Shown here in pieces: positions 1 through 10,100 of a stretch of DNA of 63,194 bases; the first letter of the stretch is position 1, and every line of letters starts with the position of its first letter. Origin of the DNA: Saprolegnia diclina VS20 (lineage: Eukaryota; Oomycota; Saprolegniomycetes; Saprolegniales; Saprolegniaceae); the NCBI RefSeq assembly GCF_000281045.1, contig NW_008246076.1, positions 676,182 to 739,375 on the forward strand. Direction: 5' to 3'. The notes beneath the pieces are model-generated. The model did not search any database and was not told the origin of the DNA. It saw nothing but the letters and a program-made list of their open reading frames with translations. Position numbers and translations under genes: made by a program.

Positions 1-207
1 ATTGGTCTTTTTGCCTCGAGTTTCGGGGGCTTGATTTGCCCCGATATGCTTATGCCGGTGCTCGTTCTTCTCGCTTGCGTGTGTGCGTACCCGTACTTGA
101 ACGAGAAACGCGAGCGACTCTACATTGACGCCGAGACGGAGCAGTGGGAAGACTGGCAAGCTACATTGCTCGCGCGGTGTCGTGCAACTACTGTGTCCAG
201 CATCTAA
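1..207 (+). CDS. Small membrane protein of the tandem Q-W family, 3' part only
   Basis: The reading frame is open from base 1 to a TAA at 205-207, so only the last 68 codons lie in the window. A hydrophobic stretch (about residues 17-32) is followed by a charged tail holding EQWEDW. The same tail (EQRQWKDW, ERTQWKSW, QREQW, EIQHW) occurs in four genes downstream, so this is the left-most visible member of a tandem family. I do not recognise the family from known proteins; the tail is predicted to face the cytoplasm. No function can be assigned. Confidence 0.7.
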   Translation: MGLFASSFGGLICPDMLMPVLVLLACVCAYPYLNEKRERLYIDAETEQWEDWQATLLARCRATTVSSI

Positions 208-393
208 TTCTACTAGCCTATTCGATATATCTTGTGCATTGAAAAACTCCCAAGCATCAACACACAAGACTGGTCACTGCGACATCCACGAGCGTGGAGA
301 AGAACCCCGCAAACTTCTTTGTGCTTTGCTTACTTTGCTAAGAATGGGCGTCAAACACTGTCTGGTGAAGATATAGAATGACGTCACATTTTC

Positions 394-846
394 TTAGGGA
401 GCCGAATTGGACTGCGACCGGCGCTTGTAGCTACCAGCCTTTTGACGGCCACGCTCGTCCCGAAGAGCCTCCCACTGCTCGCGCTGACCTTGAGCTTTCA
501 TTTGACCGACTGTGTGTGCCACGACGCAACAGGCATGCGCGATCGCAACGACGACGAGGCTGAAGCACAGGTAGCGCAGCCACGGGGTCGTCAGCTCCGG
601 GGCGTAGCTCGCGACGGACGCAGCGATTAAAGAGCTCTGTATGTGTCGAAATACGCCGTCCGAGTGGTCAAAATACGGTCGCCAAAGCCGCTTGATCTTC
701 TCGGCGATGACAATATCGTCCGCGCCGCTGCTATCAATGGCGCCGCTGCGTGGCCACCATCGAGCGGGCAGTAAGGCGAGACTCAGCACCGCGGCCGTAT
801 TGACCATGAACATGACAGGGCTTGCGACCCCAAAAAACGTGTCCAT
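394..846 (-). CDS. Small membrane protein of the tandem Q-W family (copy 2)
   Basis: 150 aa. The ATG at 846 was chosen because it aligns with the start (MD...) of the other minus-strand copy; an upstream in-frame extension has no matching sequence. Hydrophobic segments lie near residues 5-28, 75-93 and 95-117, followed by a basic tail with QREQWEAL and a run of K/R. The gene is divergent from copy 3 across 176 bp, suggesting a shared promoter. No intron is needed. It is an unrecognised family; the relationship to its neighbours rests on layout, size, helix pattern and the Q-W tail rather than high identity. Confidence 0.7.
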   Translation of the reverse strand: MDTFFGVASPVMFMVNTAAVLSLALLPARWWPRSGAIDSSGADDIVIAEKIKRLWRPYFDHSDGVFRHIQSSLIAASVASYAPELTTPWLRYLCFSLVVVAIAHACCVVAHTVGQMKAQGQREQWEALRDERGRQKAGSYKRRSQSNSAP

Positions 847-1022
847 GCCGTGCCGATTGTGTTTGCAAATAGGTGGTGCCACATCCGGCGTGTGTAAAAC
901 CTCTGAAACATAATATGACGTGGCGCACGGACACGCAGTTCCTCCATCGTGTGTCACCTTTGTGCTGATCGATTGTGAAGGAATCCTCAAGAACGAAATT
1001 TCCAATAAAGACGCCACTCGCC

Positions 1023-1448
1023 ATGTCTGTGCGAATCGTCATGCGTGGCGCTACTGCCGCTGTTGTGTATGCTGCGCTTTGGCTCGATCGCGCGCCGCGC
1101 TGTCTCTTCTCGCCCAAGCGTATCGAGACGGCCGCCCACGCAGCCTTGACAACTAAGAAGGAGATTGACGAGGTTGCCGAGGCGCACGATGACGCGCTCA
1201 TTCGCGCCAAGGCGCCATTGTCGCCTCTTGGCCCATTACTTGGTCTCCTGGCCTGCCTCTTATCTCTCGAGTACGACGTGCCCGACGCTTCGGTTCCGTG
1301 CGTGGTGGTGGTCTTTCTCTACTGCGCGTGCAAGTATATTGCGATGGTGCGCAGTGAGCTGCTACTGCAGAACGAGCAGCGTCAGTGGAAGGACTGGCGC
1401 GAACGCATGGTCGATCGTCTTGCATACAAGGCGCACCCGGACGAGTAA
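1023..1448 (+). CDS. Small membrane protein of the tandem Q-W family (copy 3)
   Basis: 141 aa, intronless. The start at 1023 (MSVRIV) is preferred because from here the protein aligns with copy 5: both have a first hydrophobic helix followed by the shared motif DRAPR and a proline-lysine turn. Two further hydrophobic helices follow (about 57-77 and 85-105), then the tail NEQRQWKDWRERM. This predicts three membrane helices with a charged C-terminal tail. It converges on copy 4 (133 bp between stops). Function unknown. Confidence 0.8.
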   Translation: MSVRIVMRGATAAVVYAALWLDRAPRCLFSPKRIETAAHAALTTKKEIDEVAEAHDDALIRAKAPLSPLGPLLGLLACLLSLEYDVPDASVPCVVVVFLYCACKYIAMVRSELLLQNEQRQWKDWRERMVDRLAYKAHPDE

Positions 1449-1580
1449 TGCGACGAGTCGACTTTGCGTGTGGTTTGTTTTCTCTTGACCAACTAATACC
1501 TCGCAATACAGAGTAGGTTGAAACGAAACTCCAGACAAAATGCATACAACAAATTGAAGTCTTTCGAGATCGTATTTAGC

Positions 1581-2006
1581 TTAACGTACACGGAGTGCGT
1601 TGCGGACTTTTTCCCAGTGTTGAATCTCGTTTTGAGCTGCGTCGCGGCCGAGCGCGTGCGCGAGAACCTTCCACGCGTGGACAGCAACGACTGGGTATAC
1701 GCCCATGCTCACGTAGGGCACCCATGGCGTCGCGGACGACGATGCGACGACTGCAAAGATGATAGCAAAGCTCGTGCAGTAAATGTGACGGCCGTAGAGA
1801 TCGAGGTGGTGAAACGAACGTAGCCAGCCGTGCAAAATGGCGGCTTCGACCACCGTCTCGTCGCTTTCGCTGTTGGTCGCGAAGGCTCTTGCGGGTACTA
1901 CTTTGAACCAGCGCGTGGTCAGACACACGGCGACTAGCAACACGGTGCACGCTCCACCAAAGACAACGACTTGGGTTTGCGCGAGCACGTTCGTGTTGTT
2001 GTCCAT
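1581..2006 (-). CDS. Small membrane protein of the tandem Q-W family (copy 4)
   Basis: 141 aa, start MDNNTN at 2006, intronless. A strong N-terminal hydrophobic helix (about 12-32) is followed by a hydrophilic loop rich in acidic residues, then two hydrophobic stretches (about 75-115) and a tail with NEIQHWEKVR. Divergent from copy 5 across 196 bp, mirroring the arrangement of copies 2 and 3. The repeated divergent minus/plus unit suggests the pair was duplicated as a block. Function not recognised. Confidence 0.75.
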   Translation of the reverse strand: MDNNTNVLAQTQVVVFGGACTVLLVAVCLTTRWFKVVPARAFATNSESDETVVEAAILHGWLRSFHHLDLYGRHIYCTSFAIIFAVVASSSATPWVPYVSMGVYPVVAVHAWKVLAHALGRDAAQNEIQHWEKVRNALRVR

Positions 2007-2202
2007 CGTACTCGCACTTGAGAGGGAAAATGGGGTGTCAACAATAATGTACGCGGCCTTGTCCGACAACGTACGGTACGAGTTGACTTCTTTACTGTAT
2101 CCAAATTGTACAGCGTACGCTGTATCTCTCTGGCGACAGTACATGCCGGTCGGTTGTCAACCTCCCACAACGAATATTTGCCGGACGATCGCCATTCGAG
2201 AG

Positions 2203-2637
2203 ATGACGTCGCCGCTGCAAGTTGCTCTTGGCTGCACGGGCACCGTCGTTTTGTATGCGTCCCAGTGGGTCGACCGCGCACCTCGCTGGCTCTACGCACC
2301 CAAGGCCATCGATGTGTCTGCCTACACCAACCTCGACCAGCCGACGACGATTGCAGAGCTCGATCGCATTGTTACCAAGCACGACCTTGCGTTGCTGGGG
2401 GTTGCAGCACCGACGACCCACCTCGTTTCCGGTGCCGGTTTCATGGGCATTGCCTACTGCTTCGATGGGTTGCCTCCGGTGCTCCAATGGGTGGCGCTGT
2501 TGCTGTACGTAGCGCTCGTGTACGTCTATTTAGATACGTCGCGCCTGAACATGCTCGTCGAAGGCGAACGCACCCAGTGGAAGAGCTGGCAGATCATGAT
2601 GGTCGAGCGCCTCCCGTCAAAGCGTGCTATGAATTAA
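2203..2637 (+). CDS. Small membrane protein of the tandem Q-W family (copy 5)
   Basis: 144 aa. The ATG at 2203 aligns with the start of copy 3; an in-frame upstream extension to 1837 overlaps the promoter of copy 4 in antisense and was rejected. The protein has an N-terminal helix, the DRAPR motif, a polar loop, two helices (about 75-95 and 95-115) and the tail GERTQWKSWQ. Copies 3 and 5 are the clearest pair in the family. Unknown function; probably a lineage-specific membrane protein. Confidence 0.8.
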   Translation: MTSPLQVALGCTGTVVLYASQWVDRAPRWLYAPKAIDVSAYTNLDQPTTIAELDRIVTKHDLALLGVAAPTTHLVSGAGFMGIAYCFDGLPPVLQWVALLLYVALVYVYLDTSRLNMLVEGERTQWKSWQIMMVERLPSKRAMN

Positions 2638-2697
2638 TGTATTTTTGTTCTACAATCAATAAAGATCTATCGGCTTCAAGCGAAATTGTACACTCGC

Positions 2698-2949
2698 ATG
2701 ACATATGTTGGTTGCGACAAAAGCAATCTTGGCGTCGGTGGCCTCGGCATGCACCACTTTCCCGATGTTGTCCACAGCGTGCTTGCACTGCTCTGTGTCG
2801 TCTGTGCGCTCACGCATCTGCACTTGAAGCGGCGCCTTGCGCTCCTCGGCGACGAGCAAGATCAGTGGGAAGACTGCAAGCTTGATATGCTGTCGGAATT
2901 GGATAGCACCGATTCGGATAGTCATCATCCTAAACCCCACCTCGAATAA
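2698..2949 (+). pseudogene. Truncated member of the tandem Q-W membrane family
   Basis: An open frame of 83 codons whose sequence matches only the C-terminal half of the family: one hydrophobic helix (about 25-45), then DEQDQWEDC and a charged tail. It is closest in layout to the partial copy at the left edge, including a Gly-Gly-Leu...Pro-Asp lead-in to the helix. The N-terminal helix and DRAPR motif are absent and no upstream exon could be found. Most likely a 5'-truncated relic, though a short functional protein is possible. Confidence 0.45.
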
Positions 2950-3428
2950 CGTCAAGCATTTGCATACAAACACCAATGCGTCGACCCGGTGAGACTCGCA
3001 GTGGGTGACCGAATGTCAAGATCAACGGAGGGCTCGGCACTCACCACTTCAGGTACTTCGTACTCGCAACGCAGCCGCCAATGCTATTCGGGTACTTGGG
3101 CAAAGTCAGAGATCGCTACGGCATCCGATGTCTTCCATCGCAGCTGCAGCGTTGCCGTCAAATGGGGTTCTTCCTTGCGCACACGGAGGAATGCCTTTGT
3201 GGCATCCGCCCACGACCAGGTGAGAAGCGTTCGCTGGGCAACCCAACGCAGGGTGAATGGAGCAGGCGTGGCAGCCTCCCACGGTATCGAAATGCTTTGC
3301 CCAATGTGTCGCGTCCAGTTCCAGTGCGTTGTGGTGTAAACGTGACGCTGCTCCAGAATCCAAGAGAGTAGCAAGGTGATAGCGACAGAAGAGCACCGAG
3401 GAATCTGTCCGACAACACTCTGATCGAG
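2950..3428. other. Intergenic region
   Basis: No supported gene. A W-rich minus-strand open frame (3084-3374) has no ATG and no recognisable domain. The stretch is the shared 3' flank of the truncated membrane gene and the dioxygenase. Confidence 0.4.
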
Positions 3429-4280
3429 TTAAACTTTGTGGCGCTTCGTTGGCGCCTCCATGAACCAGCCGACGAGTGCCCAGCGGTCGCGCTTGGTCGG
3501 ACGAGCCTCGTGAATGAGCTTTTCGCTGTGAAACACCACGAGTGTGCCGCCGATCGGGTCCACGTTGACGGGCGGCGCGCCGGATGGGTACGCGCACAAG
3601 TTGCCACCGTCGCGCGACGTTTCCCAGTCGGGCGCGTTGAGGTAGAGCACCATCGAGACGACGCGGTTGGGCTTGCCAGGAATGCGCTCTTGCTGGTCAA
3701 TGTGCTTGCTGTAAAAGCCTTCGTCGTCGCCGGGGTAGTAGAGGTACTGCAGCTCCATCTCGTCGCCGAGCGGCGCTACGTTTGTGTGGAGCGTGGCATG
3801 GAGGTCCGAGATGAGGTCCATGACGCAGTCGCGCGCACCGACGTCGCCGACGTCGCGGGGCACATTGGCTGCGTCGTCAAAGAGACCGCAGCACTCGGAG
3901 AGGCGCTTGGACCGCTTGACCTTTTGGCTCTCGCCGACGCGCCCGCCAATGGTGCTCTTGGTAAAGGCGCCGGCCGCGCGCAGCGCAGTCGCATCCGCAC
4001 GCAATCGCTCGACGAGGCGCGGTGAGATCCACTGCTTGGTGACGCTAATGCGCCCGGCCGCAACCGCATCCAGCGACGTGATAGGCGCCGACGACGGACC
4101 TGTCGGACGCTTGCGCTTCTTGGCCCGGCGTGACGGCTTCTTCTTCGTGGACGAGGCGTCGGCTGCAGCAGGAGCAGTGGTTGATGGCGGCGTCGGTGCA
4201 ATGGCAGACGACGAAGACGTGAGCTTGGCCTTCTTCTTGTGCTGTCGCCTCTCGGCGCGAGAGAGCACGGCCTCCACCAT
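3429..4280 (-). CDS. 2-oxoglutarate/Fe(II) dioxygenase, prolyl-4-hydroxylase-like
   Basis: 283 aa, single exon. The first ~75 residues are basic and low-complexity (KKK and Ser/Ala/Pro tracts), fitting a nuclear or nucleolar location. The rest is a double-stranded beta-helix dioxygenase. YYPGDDEGFYSKHID carries the first two iron ligands of the HxD motif (about residues 187-189). Downstream, a GGTLVVFHSEKLIHEA segment gives the distal histidine, followed by a basic PTKRDRW segment that would bind 2-oxoglutarate. This layout is that of the P4Hc superfamily. Substrate unknown; nuclear family members hydroxylate ribosomal or signalling proteins. An ATCCGGAT element lies about 40 bp upstream. Confidence 0.85.
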   Translation of the reverse strand: MVEAVLSRAERRQHKKKAKLTSSSSAIAPTPPSTTAPAAADASSTKKKPSRRAKKRKRPTGPSSAPITSLDAVAAGRISVTKQWISPRLVERLRADATALRAAGAFTKSTIGGRVGESQKVKRSKRLSECCGLFDDAANVPRDVGDVGARDCVMDLISDLHATLHTNVAPLGDEMELQYLYYPGDDEGFYSKHIDQQERIPGKPNRVVSMVLYLNAPDWETSRDGGNLCAYPSGAPPVNVDPIGGTLVVFHSEKLIHEARPTKRDRWALVGWFMEAPTKRHKV

Positions 4281-4304
4281 TTTGAGTTTGCACCTTTTTT
4301 GACG

Positions 4305-4326
4305 CCGGATAATGATTCATCCGGAT
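4305..4326. promoter_or_regulatory. CCGGAT / ATCCGGAT promoter element
   Basis: CCGGAT at 4305-4310 and the palindrome ATCCGGAT at 4319-4326 sit 25-46 bp upstream of the dioxygenase ATG (4280, minus strand). The same palindrome occurs upstream of five other genes in the window at similar distances, so it is proposed as a core or proximal promoter element. Confidence 0.5.
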
Positions 4327-4589
4327 GCTACAATCGGCATATGCCACATAGAAGCACACGATCGAGAGACAGGATGAGTTGTACAATGGGCGACTTGGAG
4401 TAGCTCCTGGAGTATTAATAGTGTAGCAACCAGTGTGTAGCAACCAACCAATCTGTCCTCGGATTACCTCCCGACTTGTGCTGTCCCAGCGAGTTGTCTC
4501 GAGTTGGCAGTCTAGAGTCAGTGGCGCTGCAAAAGTCCAACACAGCTGTCATCTCGTTGCGGCAACTGCCACCTTGAAGTGTAACCGCA

Positions 4590-7500
4590 ATGGCTACGGC
4601 GGTCGCCGCCGCCAAGGCCAAGACCAAAGGCAAGCGGCTGCTCCAGGATGTTCTGAATGCCCATGGCGACATTGAGACTTCCGAGGAGAAAGCATCGGCG
4701 CTGGCCAACTGGAACAAGCGCAAGACCCTCGCGCAAGCCAACGGCGGTTGGCAATGGCGGTCGGGGGACTCGCCGTATCTGCTGCCGCAGCACAAGATCG
4801 ACCCGTCCAAGGTCGCGATCGAAGTTGCTAGCTTGGTGCACATTGGAAAGGAGATGGACGCGTTCTTGGCCGCGGCGTCGCCATCGAGCAAACCCAAGCC
4901 GCCACCCCCGCCACCCCCCAAAGTCTGCAGCTGGAGGTACGGGATTCGTCTTGTCAACGTACCTGTCATTATGTGTTGTATCTAGTCTTTTGCACAAGGG
5001 CAAACTCTACGTTTGCTCCAACGTCCTTCGCAATGAACCTGAGCTCGCGGGGCGTCGATGTCCGTGGCACGCCCCGACCTGCCGCGCCCCCACGCACAAC
5101 GCCCCCCCGGCCAAAATCACAGTGCCCAACGACATGGCGCTATGTCTTCCTTGCTATGCGATAGCGCATGCCGGGCAACCCAAGCTGCAACAGACGCCGG
5201 TTGTTATCGATATTCTCCGACTGCCCGGCGTCCGCATCACCGACGCGCAGACCGTCGTCGACCAGTCGGCCAACGCCGCGAATGCAGCCACGAAAGCGAT
5301 AGGCGTCGTGTACAGTGCCACGTCACTCTGCACGTGGCAAGGATTTCTTCCGGGCCAGAGCTCGCTCAAGCCGTTTATTTGCACACACACGGTGCTGCAG
5401 CACCCCGTGTACCTCACGTATTTACCCCACTGTGGGTACCATGCGCCCGTGTGTGTCTTTTCCAACACACAGCGGCGGGGCACGTGTCCGGACCTCGTTC
5501 TCTTTAACCAGCACGGTCTGTGCAAGAATCACTTCGAAGCCCACTTGAGCACGTACGTTGTGCATATTTCTCTACAAATTTTTCTCGTTTTCTCGTTTTG
5601 ATTCTTATCGTCAACTAGGTTGGCACTCGAAGATCGCGAGATGGACGTTGCCTACACCTCGCTCTTTGCGTGTCCGAATGTCATCAACACCAACGACCTC
5701 GATCGACACGACAAGAAACACCCGCTGGCCCCCCGAACGCGACCACCCCCCCAGCGAGCCGCGGCCCCCACCCTTTTGAACGGCCGGCGATCTTTGTTTC
5801 AACAATTGATTCCCGAACCCGTTCAAACGTTATGGTGGCAAGTCAACTTTCTTCGCAAAGGGCCGCGTGTCGCGATAGCCCTGCAGCGCGTCTTTCGTGG
5901 CAACCGCGCCCGCCGCCGCGTTCACGCTCTCAAGATGGCACTGGCGTACGATCTCATAAGACAATCTGTCCATTTTCCTCCACACTATACATTGTCTAGT
6001 GCAAAGAAGCGCGTCGCGGCCTGCATTTTCCTACAGACACTCTGGCGCCGGCGACAAGCACAGCGGCACGTCGAGCACTACCGACGCCTCTTCCTCGTCG
6101 GCACGCACTGCCTACAGCGCCTCGTGCGGGGGTACCTCGGTCGTCGGCGGGCCAAGCATCTGCGCGCTCTCTCGCGCCTCTACTGGGTAATTGGTGTCAC
6201 AATCGCGGTGCACAAAGCCATCGCGACGCTCCGGGCGCGCGTCGATCTCCGCCGATGTCTCTCGTACACGCTTTTTCTACTTGGACTCGGTTGAATCGAG
6301 TCATGCTTGGCGACTAGGGGCGACCTCTCAGCCGACGACACGCTGGCCATCTACCTCTTTCGTCGATGGCGCGCTGCCCGCGTCTTGGCGCGGGCCATGC
6401 GCAACTGGCGAGCCCGCCGCGCCCATGCCAAACTGCAAGCGCAAGCCAAATTTCAGGCGTTTATGGCGGCCATCACGATCCAGCGCGCGTGGAAGCTGTA
6501 CCTGCGCCGAAAATTGCTCCAGCGACGCTATCGCGCTGCGCAGTGCATTCAAGCCAGAACGCGAGGGTCCCTTAGTCGGACGCTCTGGGCGGGGGACCCC
6601 GGAATTTGCTTCCACGTTGCATTTACCAATCCAAAAAGCGGCGTGCTCTACCGACACGACCGCGTGCTGCCGCAGACCAACGCGTCGTACTCGGTGCGTT
6701 TTCTATCAAGTAGGGGTAGGGTATCACACACGAGGGGTAGGTACCGGCCCGACGCGCGCGGTACGATCTTGCCACTCGGACACTGCAGCGACTCTATCGT
6801 GGTCTTTGTGGCCGACTTCGCGCCAACGCTGCTTGGGTGGCCATGGAAAAGCGCTGGTTGTGGATCGATCCGACACTCACTGATGGCACGCGCATCGATA
6901 CTGTCCTACTGACGCCTTTTTCATTGTTTTGCGTACTTTAGACCACGCGCATCTCAAACACAAGCTACCGAGTGCTAGCTACCACACGTCCAAGGACCAT
7001 CATATGCGCAAGATCTGTACGGGGCCAACGAGTCCCTTTGGACATGCGTACAAGGACATTGACGACCTGTATCGGGACATGCACGGTGAGCGCTGCGAAG
7101 CTGTGCCGCCCATCACATGCAAGCCACCGATGCCAAGTGACCGCGGCCCGACAGAGGTTGTAGACAAGCGAGGTGGTATTAGTGAGCTGCGGCTCACGGC
7201 GCAGCCCCCCACGAGCTTTCACGCGTTGTCCAAGGGGCTTATGATCGACATGGCCCTCTACCCGGTCGGTACGCTTGTGCAAGTGCGCATGGGGCGGAAG
7301 CGACAAATGCAAGTGACGTCGCACGCCGGTCGCATCCGAAAGCAGCACCCGGCATGCGGCACCGTCGACATCGACTACCTTCCGGTACAGTTTAACCCTG
7401 CGCTACGTGCGAGTCTACACCAAGGGTAGGGGCTAAAATCGCTGCGAGGAATCGCAATTACCGAAGAGAAGAACGTGGCGATCCAACGGCTCTCGATTCC

Positions 7501-9595
7501 CTTTCAACCGCCCAAACCGGCGCCTCCACGCTTGGTGGAGCAAGCTGCCGCGGCGCTCGCGGCAGTACAAGCCATCGACGTGACCCGACCGGTGGTCGTT
7601 GGCGACAAGGCCTTGCTGCAGGTTCCCGACCAAGCACGATCCCGCGCTGCCGCCTACCACGAGCTTGTGGTGACGCTGCGGCATCAGCAAACCGATTTGC
7701 TTGCTGACGACGCCGCGTTTATCAACTATGTGTTTTGCCATCACGACTTGCTCTCGCGCTACTGGCTTCGGCTCGTTCACGACATCAAGGAAGGCGTCAA
7801 CACGGACCCGAGCTTTCTTCCGTCCCCCTCGGGCCTCGATGTACGTCTGTTGTCGACTACATTGTATGCAGGACAATATTGTCCTTCAGGGGTTCATTGA
7901 ACCGCTGCCGGCCGTCGCGGCGGCGCTGAAACTCCGACTGGAACAGCTCGGATACCCGTCCGATCCGAGCGCGAATGGCGCCCCGCCGCGCCCCAAGGTT
8001 TGCGCGTTGCATATTGTTAGCTTTGTATCGATATTTTTGGGTAGATGACGCCGCCGACGTCACACGTCTCGCTTCAAACGTCCGTTGATGATATGCACAT
8101 TCTCTTCCACCACGGTATGCGAGATCGTGCTCGACGATGTACGATATTGTCATATTTTATAGAATCGACGACGACGCCGCCCTGCTCCAAAGACGACGCT
8201 GAGATGACGCCCGACACCCTCTCGCTCGCCGATATTCACAAGCTCGTGTACCATCTCAAGGTATCGTTGCGTGTTGAGTTGTTGGATAGTTGGATACTGG
8301 ATACTGGATAGTCCTTGCCACGACAACCGGCGCTCGATACGATTCTCAAGGTGACGACCCGAAACATTCGAACGTTTGTCTGCAGCCATCCCGCGTGCGG
8401 TCGCTGCTTCTCGTACGACCCTTCTCCCTACTATGACGCTGTGTGTAAAGTGGTGCTATTATAGCACCAGCGAAGGGGCCAAGAGCCACCAACACGTCCA
8501 CGCCAACAAGGTGCGCCTCGTTGCCGGCGATCCGCTCGTGGATCAGGTACAAGCAATAGCGTGTGCATTAGCGCTTCTATAGACTTTCCCTTTTCTAGTA
8601 CATGGTCAAACACTGGCCCCCCGAGAGTCCGTGGCGCGACGACAACTATACGTTTATGCTGAGTACGTACATCGGTCTAGAGCGTTCAGACCAATATTGC
8701 CGTGTAGGTAAAACCGGCTACTTCAAGTGTCCACACTGTGACAAGGAATATCGGACCAAGCGCGAACTCTACCAGTGGCTATTTCGACGTATATTTCGTC
8801 GACTCAATTTACAATTTGACTAGGCATGCCACCGATGTCCACGGCCGGGAAGCCGCCAAAGACCGACAAAGTCAGACCAACAAACAGCTCATTTGGCTCG
8901 GGACAGGCGACCGCGTCGAAGACCTCTCCCTCTTGTTTCCACCTCTCTTTCGGGGACACCAAGCGCCGTGTACAGCTTGTCATAGCATGGTACTTATTGC
9001 TCTTACAAAAAAATCACTCCGTGGAACGTAAATAATGTAGCTGCTGCGCCCGACCGCGCGCTGTCGACGCTACCCGTCGCTAAGCATTCTCTCCAAAGAC
9101 GCCGACGCCATCATCTTTACAACTGCATACCCGACGTTCGCCCCCGAGATCCAGCTCACGTGTACCGACTGTGGGCAGCTCGGTGGCGCCAACCAAGAAT
9201 CAACCTTTAAACTGCGGCGGTATTTGCACCTTGAAGCCCTCGTGCGCGACAGCGACCAAGACGACTGGATGATTGGATATCTCTATCGACCGCCACCGGT
9301 GGCGGCGTCGGCGCAAGAGGCCTTGATCTGGGGCTACGACTACCGCAACGAGCTGCTCTTGGACACGAGCCGCGTCATTTGCGTCCGCGCGACCCAGTGC
9401 GTGGGGTACGGCATGGTGTACGCGTGCTCGCGCACGTACTTCCACCGCTTCCACCGGGGCACGTCGGGGCACATGGAGAAATTCTGTCGTCCGTTGCGCC
9501 CCACGTCAACATCGCCGGGCTCCAAGCGACTCTCATTGCTTCTCGCCGAGACGCATGTGGAGACAGTGGATCGCGCGCAAACGTCGACGACGTAG
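4590..9595 (+). CDS. IQ-motif and C2H2 zinc-finger protein, about 15 exons
   Basis: One long gene of roughly 1,300 aa. Order: a Lys/Ala-rich start and a polyproline tract (exon 1 to 4936); a Cys/His-rich segment (4986-5552); helical segments with repeated IQ-type motifs (IALQRVFRGNRARR, LQRLVRGYLGRRRAK, ITIQRAWKLYLRRK, LQRLYRGLCGRLR), which bind calmodulin; a basic middle region; then C2H2 fingers, the clearest being CPHCDKEYRTKRELYQ...H...H with its last part across an intron (8775-8823). A conserved-looking Cys-rich C-terminal domain ends at a TAG at 9593. Introns are 31-66 nt (for example 4937-4985, 5553-5618, 6264-6317, 6694-6740, 7413-7448, 7998-8044, 8547-8598, 8990-9040). The 7413-7448 intron removes an in-frame TAG. 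Two joins, near 6903-6966 and 8440-8470, could not be made exact. A split into two genes is possible but not required. Confidence 0.6.
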
Positions 9596-10100
9596 CGCAC
9601 GTCGAATCGAGCAGCGTTGCATGGCCTTCATGTGTGATGCAGCAAAGGCGACGAGTCGGATTCAGACACTTATTTGTTGTGGTCAAATGGGTGGCGTCAC
9701 TCTTCAGGTTGCTCGGGGCGGGAAGAGGGGTAGGGTCCACGCAAAATGCAGTGTGCTGGATGGCCAACGCGACCGCGGTGCTGACGACTATCTCTATAGC
9801 GATCGATGCCATCGCTACACCGAGCATCGTAGATGTCACGCCGCATCGACGTACGGGTCGTGGTCGAGTCCACCTCGATGGCACGACAGCCCAAGGAAAA
9901 TACTGTAGAGGGTGCCTTTTGCTGCGACGTCACCGATGCACAATGGATCGCGTCGCCATCGCTGTCGCAGCTGCAGAGGAATTGGAGCCAGCTCTGTGGA
10001 GTGTTCTGCCGACGCGACATTTCTTGTGCAAACGCTTATATCCCCACAGAACACACACAAAGCTCGAATTTTCCACGACATGAATTGAGTGAAAATATGT
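9596..10100. other. Intergenic region between convergent genes
   Basis: No gene supported. Overlapping open frames on both strands lack ATG starts, domains or a consistent codon pattern. A GGGGTAGGG motif, common in introns here, occurs at 9728-9737. Confidence 0.4.

Noticed and set aside
3084-3374. Minus-strand frame of 96 codons rich in Trp
   Set aside because: No ATG, no homology recognised, and no splice partner found.
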